Below are positions 1 through 9,392 of a stretch of DNA of 64,000 nucleotides, in pieces. Source of the stretch: Pedobacter sp. KBS0701. Lineage in GTDB: Bacteria > Bacteroidota > Bacteroidia > Sphingobacteriales > Sphingobacteriaceae. The stretch's first letter is position 1, and every line of letters starts with the position of its first letter. The stretch is taken from positions 1,550,001-1,614,000 of the forward strand of contig NZ_CP042171.1 in assembly GCF_005938645.2 (NCBI RefSeq). The letters are read 5' to 3'. Both the position numbers and the translations under genes were made by a program. The notes under the pieces were generated by a model. It had not been told where the DNA came from. It saw only the letters and a list, made by a program, of their open reading frames with translations, and did no database searches.

Positions 1-1246
1 CATGATCCCGGTCTGCTTTTTTTAACGAAAAAGCATCAAATAGTTCACCCGAAGTTTTATAAGCCTCAAATTTAAGATTTGCCCCATCAACGTGGATCAC
101 CTGGAAAAGCTGCGTATTTTCTAACGATACATCCATCCATTTTGCACCATCTACCTGGTACATTTTAGGGCCTGCAACCGAAACCAGGTAAACGGGTCCG
201 CTAATTTCCCTTCCAGATAGTCCCCTTGGCAGGTTTTGCCCACGGCTATAGGTATGGTCGTGCCCCTGTAGCACCAAATCGATATGATATTTGTCAAACA
301 AGGGTTTAAAACGTTCCCTGAATTCCTTATTGTCCCTGCTTTTTGCCGTCGAGAAAATAGGGTGGTGAAAGGTGATTACTGTCCACAGCTTTTTATTTTC
401 TTTCAGTACTTTTTCTAGCCACTCATATTCAGCTTTGGCTGAAGCTTCGTCCAATATAATCATTTGTGAATCCAGGGAAATGATACGCATATCCTGGTAA
501 TCTACATAATAAACCGATTCTTCCAATCCCTTTGGTCCGTTGCCGGCAAAAGTGTACTGTACGCCCCAATGTGGATCAAGTACCAGTTTTCTTTTGTCAT
601 CCCGTATATATTCATGGTTTCCGGGAGCGGGGAGACTGGGAATCATACCGTTGATAAAACCACCTCCATAATGCCATTCGCCCCATTCCTGATCGTTATT
701 GGAACGGTTGATCAGGTCGCCGGCATGGATGATAAACCTTGCATCAGGTTGGTGGGAAAATGCCTTACGGATTACTCTCGACCATTTTGAACGGATGTCG
801 TTCTGTGCATCGCCCAGGTAAATAAAAGAAAACGGCTTACTTTTAACCGAAGCGGTGGTAAACTGAAACCACTCGCTCCAATGCTCTCCCGACCCAACAC
901 GGTAGGCATAAACCGTTTCCGGTTTAAGGTTGGTAAAAGTAACATGGTGGTATTTCGCTATTTCATAATTATTTCCGCTTCCCAACAGGGTAGAAGTTGC
1001 ATCATAACTGGTGATGGATTGTTCGAGTGCCGGATTGGAGTCTTCGGCCTTGATCTGCGCTTTTGAAGCCTTAATCGTAGTATCGGTCCGCCAGTTAACG
1101 GTCTGGCTGGTGGCAGGGTCTGCGGCCCAGGTTAAAATCACGCGGTCCGGGAAATGCCCAGGTTTAAAATCCTGGGCATAAGTGTTAACCTCAACAGCTA
1201 AAACAGAGAGTGTAAATAGAAAAAGAGCTTTTATATATAATTTCAT
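1..1246 (-). CDS. Secreted metallophosphoesterase, purple-acid-phosphatase-like (3' end cut by window)
   Basis: The reading frame starts at an ATG (complement of 1244-1246) and stays open to the window edge, giving at least 415 residues. An N-terminal signal peptide covers about residues 1-24. A fibronectin-type N-terminal domain typical of purple acid phosphatases follows at about 35-132, then a calcineurin-like metallophosphoesterase domain. Metal-ligand blocks are visible in order: GDAQND (145-150), GDLINR (176-181), GNHEY (209-213), FHHP (293-296) and GHDHTYSRG (328-336). The family hydrolyses phosphate mono- or diesters in the periplasm or at the cell surface; the substrate is not deducible. 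It lies 25 bp after the SusD gene and is probably the last or a late gene of the sigma/FecR/SusC/SusD unit. This suggests that the SusCD pair imports the product or the uncleaved phosphoester. Confidence 0.9.
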   Translation of the reverse strand, partial: MKLYIKALFLFTLSVLAVEVNTYAQDFKPGHFPDRVILTWAADPATSQTVNWRTDTTIKASKAQIKAEDSNPALEQSITSYDATSTLLGSGNNYEIAKYHHVTFTNLKPETVYAYRVGSGEHWSEWFQFTTASVKSKPFSFIYLGDAQNDIRSKWSRVIRKAFSHQPDARFIIHAGDLINRSNNDQEWGEWHYGGGFINGMIPSLPAPGNHEYIRDDKRKLVLDPHWGVQYTFAGNGPKGLEESVYYVDYQDMRIISLDSQMIILDEASAKAEYEWLEKVLKENKKLWTVITFHHPIFSTAKSRDNKEFRERFKPLFDKYHIDLVLQGHDHTYSRGQNLPRGLSGREISGPVYLVSVAGPKMYQVDGAKWMDVSLENTQLFQVIHVDGANLKFEAYKTSGELFDAFSLKKADRDH

Positions 1247-1271
1247 GGTTGTCATCGTTATGGAATTTAAT

Positions 1272-2744
1272 TTATTTCAGGTACCACATTAAGGTGTACT
1301 GATTATCGGCACCGAAAACAGAAACGGCTTTTTGGTAATTAACGCGGTTTTTTGCACTTTCTGAATCAGGATAGGTATAACGTTTTGGTATACCTCTTCC
1401 GGCAGCGAGCGGACCAGTAACAAAAGCAGGGTAGCCGGTACGGCGCTGATCAAACCACCCTTCTGAGCCTTTAAACAGCATGGCCAGCCATTTTTGGGTA
1501 ATTAACTGCTCAAGCGTACCATCGTATTTTACCAGCGGTTGATCGTAATAACTTTGGGCAGCAGTTACGGCATAACTGCTCATCGATTCCCTTATGCCTT
1601 TATAGTACAGCGATTCTGCCGTTTCGCCGGGTACGGTAAGTTTTCCTTTTTGTATGGCTTCTGCTAAAATAAAACATTGCTCAGTATAAGTGATCAGGCT
1701 GGCTTTTAACAATGCGTTAGAAGCGCCTCCGTTTTTTCTGAAAAACGTAGAAGAGAAAACCGAAACATGATCTTCGCCACCGTTATAGGCAGATGGTGCA
1801 TCGATGGCATTGGGTACTCCCACATACCGGCTCAGATCTACGGTAGAACCTGTGGTGCTTTTTACCGGTTCTACCCAAACGCCAAGTCTTGGGTCGGTCC
1901 TTTGGATCAGCCTGTCTACAAGTTCCTTGCTTACTTTGGTTTTCTGGTAATCGAAATCGATCATAGCCAAAGGCCCACCAGGCCAGCTATAAGCCGCAAT
2001 ATTGCCTAAATAGGCCATTTCGGCATTGTCTGCACTGCTTTCGAAGATAGGATATGCTGTTTTATCATTAACAATTTCCTGCATCTCGGTAAAGGCAGGT
2101 GTATAGTTTTTCGAGATGCGCAGCAACATCCTTAAGCGCAGCGAGTTGGCAAACTTTCGCCAGCCAAGCGCTTTTCCTTTAAACATCACATCGCCCTTAG
2201 CATTTATTTCCTGACTGTTACCCCTCAATATTTCGTTCGCTTCCTTTAATTCTTTCAAAAGATCCGGGTAAATGGCCTGTTGCTGATCGTATTCAGGGTA
2301 GATGAGGTTAGCCTCTTTCGATTTTAATGCCTGCGAATAGGGGATATCGCCATATAAATCGGTAAGGTAGCCAAAGTTAAAAGCCTTCATGATTTTACCG
2401 ATGGCAACATACTGGTTCTCCGAACGTTTCTGTGCAGTTTCCATAAAGGTTTTATTCACCGCTAAGCGCGCATAAATATCATCCCAGTCAACCGGACCCC
2501 AATCTAACAGATCATAACCGGTATTTCGAACCAGGGTAAGGTAGCGCGCTGCCGAAGCCGGTCTTCTGTTAACCGCATTTTCCTGGTAGGCATAAGCGGT
2601 GGAAACCAATACATCCGATAGTAAAAACTCCGTATTTGTAGTTTCAGGTGCATTGGGATTGGTATTTATTTCTTCAAAATCTTTAGTACAGCTTGTTATC
2701 AATGCAAGCAGTAAGAAAAGAAGCGTTGTATATTTGAATTTCAT
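1272..2744 (-). CDS. SusD/RagB-family surface lipoprotein (SusD-like_2 type)
   Basis: 490 residues. The lipoprotein signal peptide has the lipobox LITSC, with the acylated Cys at residue 19 followed by TKDFEE, the charged pattern linked to surface export in Bacteroidota. The body has the TPR-like helical layout of SusD/RagB proteins of the SusD-like_2 branch, with blocks such as NTNPNAP near the N-terminus and FNFGYLTDLYGDIPYSQAL near 125-140. Such proteins cap a SusC channel and bind the ligand at the cell surface. The stop of susC and this start are only 11 bp apart, so they are co-transcribed. The downstream metallophosphoesterase suggests a phosphorylated ligand, by inference only. Confidence 0.93.
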   Translation of the reverse strand: MKFKYTTLLFLLLALITSCTKDFEEINTNPNAPETTNTEFLLSDVLVSTAYAYQENAVNRRPASAARYLTLVRNTGYDLLDWGPVDWDDIYARLAVNKTFMETAQKRSENQYVAIGKIMKAFNFGYLTDLYGDIPYSQALKSKEANLIYPEYDQQQAIYPDLLKELKEANEILRGNSQEINAKGDVMFKGKALGWRKFANSLRLRMLLRISKNYTPAFTEMQEIVNDKTAYPIFESSADNAEMAYLGNIAAYSWPGGPLAMIDFDYQKTKVSKELVDRLIQRTDPRLGVWVEPVKSTTGSTVDLSRYVGVPNAIDAPSAYNGGEDHVSVFSSTFFRKNGGASNALLKASLITYTEQCFILAEAIQKGKLTVPGETAESLYYKGIRESMSSYAVTAAQSYYDQPLVKYDGTLEQLITQKWLAMLFKGSEGWFDQRRTGYPAFVTGPLAAGRGIPKRYTYPDSESAKNRVNYQKAVSVFGADNQYTLMWYLK

Positions 2745-2755
2745 TTTTGTACAGT

Positions 2756-5700
2756 TTAAAAGTTACAACTTAGTTTAAAACCGAATGAGCGTGTACCCGG
2801 TAAAGTCCAGTGGCCTACGCCCAGTTTAAAGCCTTCGGTAACACTCATGGTCGTTTCCGGGTCATAACCCAGTCCATTGGCGGTCCAGGTATACAGGTTC
2901 CTTCCAATAAGTGATAACGATAGGTTACTGATGGGCAGTTTGCGGGTCAGTTTTTTATCAAACAGATAGGTTAACGAAGCTTCCCTGATTTTCAGGAATG
3001 AAGCAGAATAAGTTAATCTTTCGTAGTATTTATTATAAGTGTTGTTATAAAAGTCAGATGCTGCAATAATTACTGTATTTGGGGTAAGGTTTCCGTTGGC
3101 ATCTGCAATATAACCCGGAATAATCATGCCATCGTTCCGTTTTCTGCCCTGCGAATCCGTCCATGGTAAACCGCCGGTTTCTGCATCCCTACCTGTCAGG
3201 GTGTTGTCGGTCAAACCGGCATTGATCAGGCTTTTAACTACATAAGAATAAAAATTACCGCCCTTGCGCCAGTCTAAAAGTACATTTAAGGTGAAGTTTT
3301 TATAACTGAAAGTATTGTTAAAACCAATAGTAAAATCTGGATTGTAGTTTCCTACCTTGATGTATTCAGAATTGTTGCGGATATAATGACCTGTTTTATC
3401 CAGCAAGGCTGCTCCCGCATTTGGTCCGCTGGTTACTTTGGTATAACTCGGGGTATAGAAGTCGCCGATTTTTGTACCTTCCTTAATCAGGTAACGAATA
3501 TTATCCCCGTCGGCACTGCCCATCGAATATTCTTTTAAACCTTCTGATAACTCAATAACTTTATTTTCATTTTTGGTGAAATTGACATTGGTTTCCCATT
3601 TAAAGCTGCCATCAAAAGGAACAGCATTTAATCCGATTTCCCAACCGCTGTTCTGGATATTTCCGGCATTAATTAAGCGGTTGGATGAACCTGATGCAAT
3701 GGTGGTTGGGATGTTAATGATCTGGTTCCTTTTGTTTGTTTTATACCAGGTTACATCGATGCCCACACGGCTTTTGAAAAAGCGCAGGTCTCCGCCAAAC
3801 TCGTATGAAGTAGCAATTTCAGGCTTCAGGAAGTTGTTTTTAAGGTTAAACTCAATGGTCGCTCTTTTTACATCGCCCCAGTCCTGGTTAAAAGGGATGG
3901 TATTGTACAATTGATAAGGGTCTGTATCACTACCCACCTGCGCCCAGTTGGCCCTTAGTTTAACGAACGAAAGCACGTCTGATTTGATCTGGAACACATC
4001 CGTTACAATTGTGCTTAAAGATGCAGAAGGATAAAAGTAAGAATTGCTGCCGGCTGGAAGTGTACTCGACCAATCATTTCTGCCCGTTACATCAAGAAAA
4101 ACCATATCCCTGAACGATACCTGGCCAAGACCATAAATACTATTGATGCGTTTGCGGGAATTATATTGCGAATTTACAATAGTACCTGCCTGCGCATTGG
4201 CAATGTTGTAAACACCCGGAATACTCAGGCTCTCTGTTTTCTGCGCGGTTGACCTGTTGGTCTGATCCATTTGATTGCCTCCGGCAGAAAGACTCAAAGA
4301 CCAATCCTGATTTAACAGTTTTTTATAGCTCAGTAAAAAATCAGTGTTTTGTTCCTTAAAGAAGGAATTATCTATACCATATCCACCGAATTTAAATCTT
4401 TTCGAACTAAAAGGGCGTTTGGTTTCGTGCGCTTCATTGTACATGTCAAGTCCGGTACGTACCATTAAGCTCAGGTTTTTGGTGATGTCGTAAACAGCCT
4501 GTACATTTCCGGTTAACCGGTTTCTGTCGTAGCCATTGGTATGCTCATAAGCTACAAAATAAGGGTTATCAGAATCATCTGCTGAAAACTGCTCGATGTT
4601 TTCCCTTCCTGGTTTCCAGTAGTTTTTCAGGTCGTTGATGTTCATATTAGGTGGAAGTGAATACAGCATCTGCGTAACACTTTCCCGGTAAGCCGACGGT
4701 CTGTTGTCGCTTTTATTGTTTACATAACCAATATTGGTACTGATCTTTAATTTAGGATGCAGCACATAGGTGGCAGAAAGGTTAAGCGTATTCCGTTTGA
4801 GGTCGGTATTGGGTACAATCCCTTTATTGGCCAGATTGGTGTAGGATAAGCGATAATTACCATCCGCATTTTTTCCGCTGATGGAAATGTTGTTGGTGTA
4901 GGTAGAGCCGGTTTCATAAAAATCCTGTGGATTATTAGGATGCGATACCCAATCGGTGGCAATTGGTTTTCCGCTGGCATCCAAAGGACTGTTCCATTGC
5001 AGGTGTTTGGTACCTGCATCGAGCCGCGGCCCCCAGGCAGATGAGGTGGAAGATGCCGGATCGTCGGTATATTCGCCTCCTCCAAAGGTGTGCTGAAAAT
5101 GTGGGAACATCCATGCCTGATCGTACATGGCGTTTGAGTTAAAGTTTATCCCTAATCCCTTTTTGTTTACCAAGCCACTTTTTGTGGTAATCAAAACCAC
5201 ACCACTTCCGGCCCTGCTGCCATATAATGCTGCTGCACTTGCACCTTTTAATATGGTGATACTTTCTACATCATCCGGACTGATATCCGCAATCGGGCTA
5301 CCGTAATCAACCGATGAGCGGCCAACTTCTGATGTTGCACGTAGCGAATGTGCCACCGGAACACCATCTACCACAAATAAAGGCTGGTTGTCCGTAGCGA
5401 TTGACGATTGCCCCCGGATGGTGATAAATGAACTTGATCCGGGATCAGCACCCGTGCTTACTACATTTACACCAGCCACCTTTCCGGCCAGTGAGTTGAT
5501 CACATTGACTTCTTTTACCGTGTTTACATCACTGCCTTTTACCGTGGCAATGGAATAACCAAGAGCTTTTTCGGCACGTTTAATACCTAAGGCGGTAACC
5601 ACCACATCAGAGAGCGCCGTTTCATCAGGAGAGAGGTTGATGTTTAGTTCAGTTTCGCCCTTCAGGGCAATCTCCCTGCTTTGATAACCGATCATTTTAA

Positions 5701-6208
5701 AGACCAGCAGGGCCTGATTGTTTAATACATTCAGGTTAAATTCTCCATTTAAGTTGGTGCTGGTAGAATTGTTGCTGCCTTTTTCAATTACGTTTACCCC
5801 CGGCAGTGGCACACCTTTTTCATCAGTTACCTTACCTTTAATTCGTATTGATTTTTTGATAATGATCTGGTTTTTCTCGGTCAGGTAAGTGAGTTGAAAA
5901 GTAGGTAATATCCGGTCGAGCAAAGCGCTTACAGCCTCATTTTCTGCCTTAAAACCACTTAGGTTTTGTTTCTCTACGGCATCTTCGTTGGTGTATACAA
6001 AATACAGGCCGGTTTTCTTTTCAATGGTTTTGAAAAGTTCCGTTAATGCTCCCTTTTTAATATTGATACTTACTTTAACGTTTAATTGTTGTGCATTTAC
6101 CGGCGATGCCTGCCCTACAAAGAGCATGGTGGAGAGCATGATGTAAATAAGGGTAAAAAAACGCATTACGCTAAAAATTAATTGACTAGTCACTGCGGAC
6201 TTTTTCAT
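2756..6208 (-). CDS. SusC/RagA-family TonB-linked outer-membrane transporter with STN domain
   Basis: 1150 residues. A long signal peptide ends near residue 40 (SPVNAQQ). A secretin/TonB N-terminal (STN) signalling domain spans about 45-118, a carboxypeptidase-regulatory-like beta-sandwich about 122-205, the plug about 215-330 and a 22-strand barrel fills the rest, ending in the aromatic C-terminus KLSCNF. The STN domain is the part that contacts a FecR-type anti-sigma factor, and a fecR/ECF-sigma pair lies immediately upstream. This transporter is therefore probably also the sensor for its own induction. It pairs with the SusD gene 11 bp downstream. Of the three SusC proteins in the window, only this one has an STN domain. 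Confidence 0.95.
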   Translation of the reverse strand: MKKSAVTSQLIFSVMRFFTLIYIMLSTMLFVGQASPVNAQQLNVKVSINIKKGALTELFKTIEKKTGLYFVYTNEDAVEKQNLSGFKAENEAVSALLDRILPTFQLTYLTEKNQIIIKKSIRIKGKVTDEKGVPLPGVNVIEKGSNNSTSTNLNGEFNLNVLNNQALLVFKMIGYQSREIALKGETELNINLSPDETALSDVVVTALGIKRAEKALGYSIATVKGSDVNTVKEVNVINSLAGKVAGVNVVSTGADPGSSSFITIRGQSSIATDNQPLFVVDGVPVAHSLRATSEVGRSSVDYGSPIADISPDDVESITILKGASAAALYGSRAGSGVVLITTKSGLVNKKGLGINFNSNAMYDQAWMFPHFQHTFGGGEYTDDPASSTSSAWGPRLDAGTKHLQWNSPLDASGKPIATDWVSHPNNPQDFYETGSTYTNNISISGKNADGNYRLSYTNLANKGIVPNTDLKRNTLNLSATYVLHPKLKISTNIGYVNNKSDNRPSAYRESVTQMLYSLPPNMNINDLKNYWKPGRENIEQFSADDSDNPYFVAYEHTNGYDRNRLTGNVQAVYDITKNLSLMVRTGLDMYNEAHETKRPFSSKRFKFGGYGIDNSFFKEQNTDFLLSYKKLLNQDWSLSLSAGGNQMDQTNRSTAQKTESLSIPGVYNIANAQAGTIVNSQYNSRKRINSIYGLGQVSFRDMVFLDVTGRNDWSSTLPAGSNSYFYPSASLSTIVTDVFQIKSDVLSFVKLRANWAQVGSDTDPYQLYNTIPFNQDWGDVKRATIEFNLKNNFLKPEIATSYEFGGDLRFFKSRVGIDVTWYKTNKRNQIINIPTTIASGSSNRLINAGNIQNSGWEIGLNAVPFDGSFKWETNVNFTKNENKVIELSEGLKEYSMGSADGDNIRYLIKEGTKIGDFYTPSYTKVTSGPNAGAALLDKTGHYIRNNSEYIKVGNYNPDFTIGFNNTFSYKNFTLNVLLDWRKGGNFYSYVVKSLINAGLTDNTLTGRDAETGGLPWTDSQGRKRNDGMIIPGYIADANGNLTPNTVIIAASDFYNNTYNKYYERLTYSASFLKIREASLTYLFDKKLTRKLPISNLSLSLIGRNLYTWTANGLGYDPETTMSVTEGFKLGVGHWTLPGTRSFGFKLSCNF

Positions 6209-6258
6209 AACTTTGTTTGTTTTAATCTTGATGGGTTAAAATAAAATTTAAAATTTCT

Positions 6259-6290
6259 TAGCTGCGGCATGCGCCAACATGCTGCAGCTA
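6259..6290 (-). other. Hairpin between fecR and susC
   Basis: TAGCTGC (6259-6265) pairs with GCAGCTA (6284-6290). A second 4-bp helix (CATG/CATG) lies inside, separated by a 2-nt internal loop. In the transcript reading leftward it follows the fecR stop and is followed by an AT-rich stretch lacking a clean U-run. It could act as an attenuator or RNA-processing site that sets regulator versus transporter levels. A function is inferred, not shown. Confidence 0.45.
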
Positions 6291-6305
6291 TCTTTTACTC
6301 GTTGT

Positions 6306-7337
6306 TTAGTTACATTTACCTCCTTTTATATAAATAATCTGTTTGTTTATGGTATAATGGATGTCAAATGTAAGCTCCAGTGTGCGCAACACCTCTCTTA
6401 TGCTTACATTATCAAATTTTGCTGTCAGTTCACAGTTATCAAACGAGCTGTCTGAAACTACCTTAAGGGCATATTTGCGTGATATGGTCTGGAATACATC
6501 TTCCATCGGCGTTTTGTTGAAATACATTTTTCCGATCCGCCAGTCAGTTGATGTTTTGGCATCTTCCACATCTTCGCGTACCAGGAGTGCCAATTTCGTA
6601 TTGTAAATTACTTTTTGATTTGGAAGAAGGTGGACAGCTGCTGATTGTGTGCCTGCTGAATCTCTCGAAACTGCTACCTTTCCGGTGAGTACGGTTACTT
6701 CTGGCCTGTAATTTTTCCATGCCCGGATGTTAAAACTGGTTCCAAGTACCCTGGTTTGGATATTCTGGCTTTTTACTACAAAAGGATGAGCAGGATCTCT
6801 TTTTACTTTAAAAAAAGCCTCGCCATTGAGTTTAACTGTTCTGATGCCGGCACGTTTCAGGTTTTGCGGAAAGCTGATGCTACTTCCTGAGTTTAACCAG
6901 ATCTCGGAACTATCCGGAAGCAGCACATTAATGATTTTACCGGGCGCTGCAGTTTTGGTTGTCCACACAACCTGATTTTGGTTAATAGTCAATGGCCTTT
7001 TATCTTTAGCAATAAAAAAGATCAGTGCTCCAATAATTGCTGCAGCAGTTGCCGCTGGCCACCATTTTAATTTTTTCAATTTTCTGACCGGAGCCGGATG
7101 GATTTGTTCTTTGATACTGGCAAAACTTTCCTTCCACAATCCGTCATCCGGTAGTTGCGCCGTGTCCTGCCATAACAATAACACCTCTTCTAACTGCTCC
7201 TCACGATCACCATCTTTACCTACCCAATCCCTGAGCCTTTTTTCCAGCAATGCAATTTCAGCTTTGCTGCTGGGCAAATCTTCCTTTACAGCCAAATATT
7301 TGAGTACTAATTTCCAGGTTTCCTGATCCATTCCCAT
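6306..7337 (-). CDS. FecR-family anti-sigma factor
   Basis: 343 residues. The cytoplasmic N-terminal part (1-90) is followed by one transmembrane helix at about 92-110, a periplasmic FecR domain at about 125-225 (it contains SFPQNLKRAG and GTSFNIRAW-like blocks) and a C-terminal DUF4974/STN-like domain at about 265-340. This is the standard Bacteroidota anti-sigma factor. It holds the adjacent ECF sigma factor until the STN domain of the TonB-dependent transporter signals ligand binding. It lies between the sigma gene (89 bp upstream) and susC (97 bp downstream), with a hairpin in the second gap. Confidence 0.93.
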   Translation of the reverse strand: MGMDQETWKLVLKYLAVKEDLPSSKAEIALLEKRLRDWVGKDGDREEQLEEVLLLWQDTAQLPDDGLWKESFASIKEQIHPAPVRKLKKLKWWPAATAAAIIGALIFFIAKDKRPLTINQNQVVWTTKTAAPGKIINVLLPDSSEIWLNSGSSISFPQNLKRAGIRTVKLNGEAFFKVKRDPAHPFVVKSQNIQTRVLGTSFNIRAWKNYRPEVTVLTGKVAVSRDSAGTQSAAVHLLPNQKVIYNTKLALLVREDVEDAKTSTDWRIGKMYFNKTPMEDVFQTISRKYALKVVSDSSFDNCELTAKFDNVSIREVLRTLELTFDIHYTINKQIIYIKGGKCN

Positions 7338-7426
7338 GCTTTTGTATCTACAGAGACAAGAAATGCAGGAGCAACTACGGGTCGAAACCTGTTAAGTTTG
7401 CGTTAATAAATTATTAACGCCGTGTT

Positions 7427-7981
7427 TTACCTGAATTCAGCGCTGTTTTGCAATACTTTTTGCTGAAGAAACTGAAAGCCTTTTACCAGGTGGTCTTCTA
7501 CGGTCCTCACCGATATATCGAGTAAAGCTGCAATTTCTTTATAACTAAAGCCATCAATCCGATACATATAGAAAATAAGCCGTCGCCTTTCCGGCATCTG
7601 ATCAATCAGTGCATAAAGTACACGGTTCCGGTCTTTATTCTGGAAAGCCTGTGAAGGCGTTTCTTTCCGATCGATAATTTCCGGGGCTTCTTCTTCGTTA
7701 TCAATACGCAGAAGGTTTGCTTTTGGCGCTTTATAATAATTTGTAGCAGCATTTTTTATGGCACGGAATAGATAGGCTTTTTCGTTAGAAAGGATAGTTT
7801 CATTTTTCCAGATGGATATGAATACATCATTTAAAATAAGCTGCGCATCTTCTATATCCTTTACCAGGTAAATGGCGTACTTTTTCAGCGTGGGGTACAT
7901 GCGGCGGTAAAGATCTTCGAAAGATTTTTCGTCAAACTTCTTCTTATTATTATTAAAACCGGCAGTATTGTTTTCGCCCAT
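7427..7981 (-). CDS. ECF RNA polymerase sigma-70 factor (FecI-like, Bacteroidota type)
   Basis: 184 residues. Region 2 covers about 20-90 (FEDLYRRMYPTLKKYAIYLV, then DAQLILNDVFISIWKN). Region 4 covers about 118-172, with the helix-turn-helix FSYKEIAALLDISVRTVEDH. There is no extra domain. It is expected to transcribe the downstream susC/susD genes when released by the FecR protein encoded next to it. The start is an ATG (7979-7981), with a promoter-like box 14 bp upstream. Confidence 0.94.
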   Translation of the reverse strand: MGENNTAGFNNNKKKFDEKSFEDLYRRMYPTLKKYAIYLVKDIEDAQLILNDVFISIWKNETILSNEKAYLFRAIKNAATNYYKAPKANLLRIDNEEEAPEIIDRKETPSQAFQNKDRNRVLYALIDQMPERRRLIFYMYRIDGFSYKEIAALLDISVRTVEDHLVKGFQFLQQKVLQNSAEFR

Positions 7982-7994
7982 AAAATTATCGCGT

Positions 7995-8002
7995 CAAAAT
8001 TA
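7995..8002 (-). promoter_or_regulatory. Candidate -7 box (TAATTTTG) for the ECF sigma gene
   Basis: Read on the minus strand this is TAATTTTG, a full match to the Bacteroidota -7 consensus TAnnTTTG, 13 bp before the sigma-factor ATG. No good -33 TTTG is seen at the usual distance, so support is partial. Transcription would start only a few bases before the start codon. Confidence 0.35.
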
Positions 8003-8238
8003 AAATTCAGAAACGATACACATATTAACTCAATATTAAATACTCATGGTAATTTCGCGTTCAGTTATAAATGATTTGAGAAGGGAATATTAAGCATTGG
8101 ATACTATTTAACCTGTTTTTATCTGGGATATTTAGTTAGTGTTAAATTACAGGCAGGTTAATTCATTGTTAAGTATCTTTTTTATCTTGTTATAATGATA
8201 ATTTAACATTAAATTTATCATTAGGTAATTTTGTATCA

Positions 8239-8514
8239 ATGAAATTTCCTCTTTTTCTTTACTACGAGCTGCTGATCAGATTGACCATTTTTAGACCTGA
8301 GATTGGAGAATTCCGATCTGCACTGCCTTTTGATGATTATGTACTGCTCAAAACCGATAAGGGAATGATGGAGATCCCAACAGATATAATAAACATACAG
8401 TTCAAAGATCCAGGATTGATCCCGGAGCGTGAGATAGGCAAACTTGCTGCCGCCTTTCGTCCCTATAGCGAAATTGACTCGATGACCGGTGGGCCGGTTT
8501 CAAATGCCTCCTAA
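8239..8514 (+). CDS. Hypothetical protein, 91 aa
   Basis: I do not recognise this family. The protein is small, soluble-looking and without cysteines. It has an aromatic N-terminal strand, a beta-rich middle (DDYVLLKTDKGMMEIP) and a GP/Ser-rich end. The ATG at 8239 follows closely after a TAATTTTG box (8226-8233), which would give a nearly leaderless mRNA. It stands alone, divergent from the ECF sigma gene. Codon use looks like that of its neighbours. It may be a genus-specific protein; a spurious ORF cannot be excluded. Confidence 0.5.
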   Translation: MKFPLFLYYELLIRLTIFRPEIGEFRSALPFDDYVLLKTDKGMMEIPTDIINIQFKDPGLIPEREIGKLAAAFRPYSEIDSMTGGPVSNAS

Positions 8515-8738
8515 AGCGAGCTTAAAATATCACTTCGGCACTTACCAGAAATGCTGTCATAAGCAATTCATTGAGTGAACTTTATTTCATGTTGTATTAA
8601 CATCACACCGGTATTTTGAAGATCAAAGTCAAACACAGTTTTACATTGATCCCAAAACATTCAGGCCAGGTTATCTGTAATTTATCTCATAGATTTATAC
8701 CGGAGGTAAAAAGATGTGTTGCAGGCTAAATCGTTAAT

Positions 8739-9326
8739 ATGGAGATAGAAAAGTATCAATCCGGCCGAGATTTTATCGGCTTTGTGAACAATCTTTGTGC
8801 CTTGGAAGAAGATGCAGCCGCAATGCTTTCCAGGCAATTAGAAATCCTTCGTTTTAAAAAAGGACAGGCTATATTGGTGCAGGGAAACACCTGCAGGTAC
8901 CTATATTATATTAACAGCGGACTGGTTAAAACAGGCTTTGAAAGTAAAGACCGCACTTTTGTTATGCGTTTTTTTGCCGAAGGCGAGATGTTTACCGTTT
9001 TGGATAGTTACCTCTCGCAGAAACCCTCTTCTTATGAAGTTGTGGCTTTGGAAGATACAGTGATTACGCAGATATCACGAACAGAAATGGATAAACTCCG
9101 TACCCGTTTTCACCACATGGAAACTTTTTTTGGGAAACTGGCTGCCATGGCTTCGGTTAATATGATGGCCAGGATCGGTGAAATATTGGAAGAACAGGCA
9201 TCAGCGCGGTACGAAAATTTTGTAAAGGAAAATCCAGGCCTCCTACAGAGGGTGAGCCTTCGCGATCTGGCCAGTTACCTGGGCATTACCCAGGTTTCTT
9301 TAAGCAGGATCAGGGCTGGAATGTAA
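8739..9326 (+). CDS. Crp/Fnr-family transcriptional regulator
   Basis: 195 residues. A cyclic-nucleotide-binding-like beta-roll spans about 20-115 (LRFKKGQAILVQGNTCRYLY), a dimer helix about 115-145 and a winged HTH about 150-193, with the recognition helix SLRDLASYLGITQVSLSRIR. It has no Fe-S cysteine cluster of the FNR type. Bacteroidota encode many such stand-alone Crp-like regulators whose effector is usually unknown. The gene for an HXXEE membrane protein follows 66 bp downstream on the same strand and may be co-transcribed. Confidence 0.9.
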   Translation: MEIEKYQSGRDFIGFVNNLCALEEDAAAMLSRQLEILRFKKGQAILVQGNTCRYLYYINSGLVKTGFESKDRTFVMRFFAEGEMFTVLDSYLSQKPSSYEVVALEDTVITQISRTEMDKLRTRFHHMETFFGKLAAMASVNMMARIGEILEEQASARYENFVKENPGLLQRVSLRDLASYLGITQVSLSRIRAGM

Positions 9327-9392
9327 TTTTTTATCATTTGATAAATTTTCACCGTCACAGATGTACTAGGTTTGAATATAAATTTAAAGGTG

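Noticed and set aside
569..1066. Short plus-strand ORFs at the left edge
   Set aside because: They are antisense to the metallophosphoesterase frame, which carries all catalytic motifs.
3573..3914. ORFs antisense to susC, such as this 113-codon plus-strand frame
   Set aside because: They lie fully inside a strongly supported susC gene on the other strand and have no recognisable domain.
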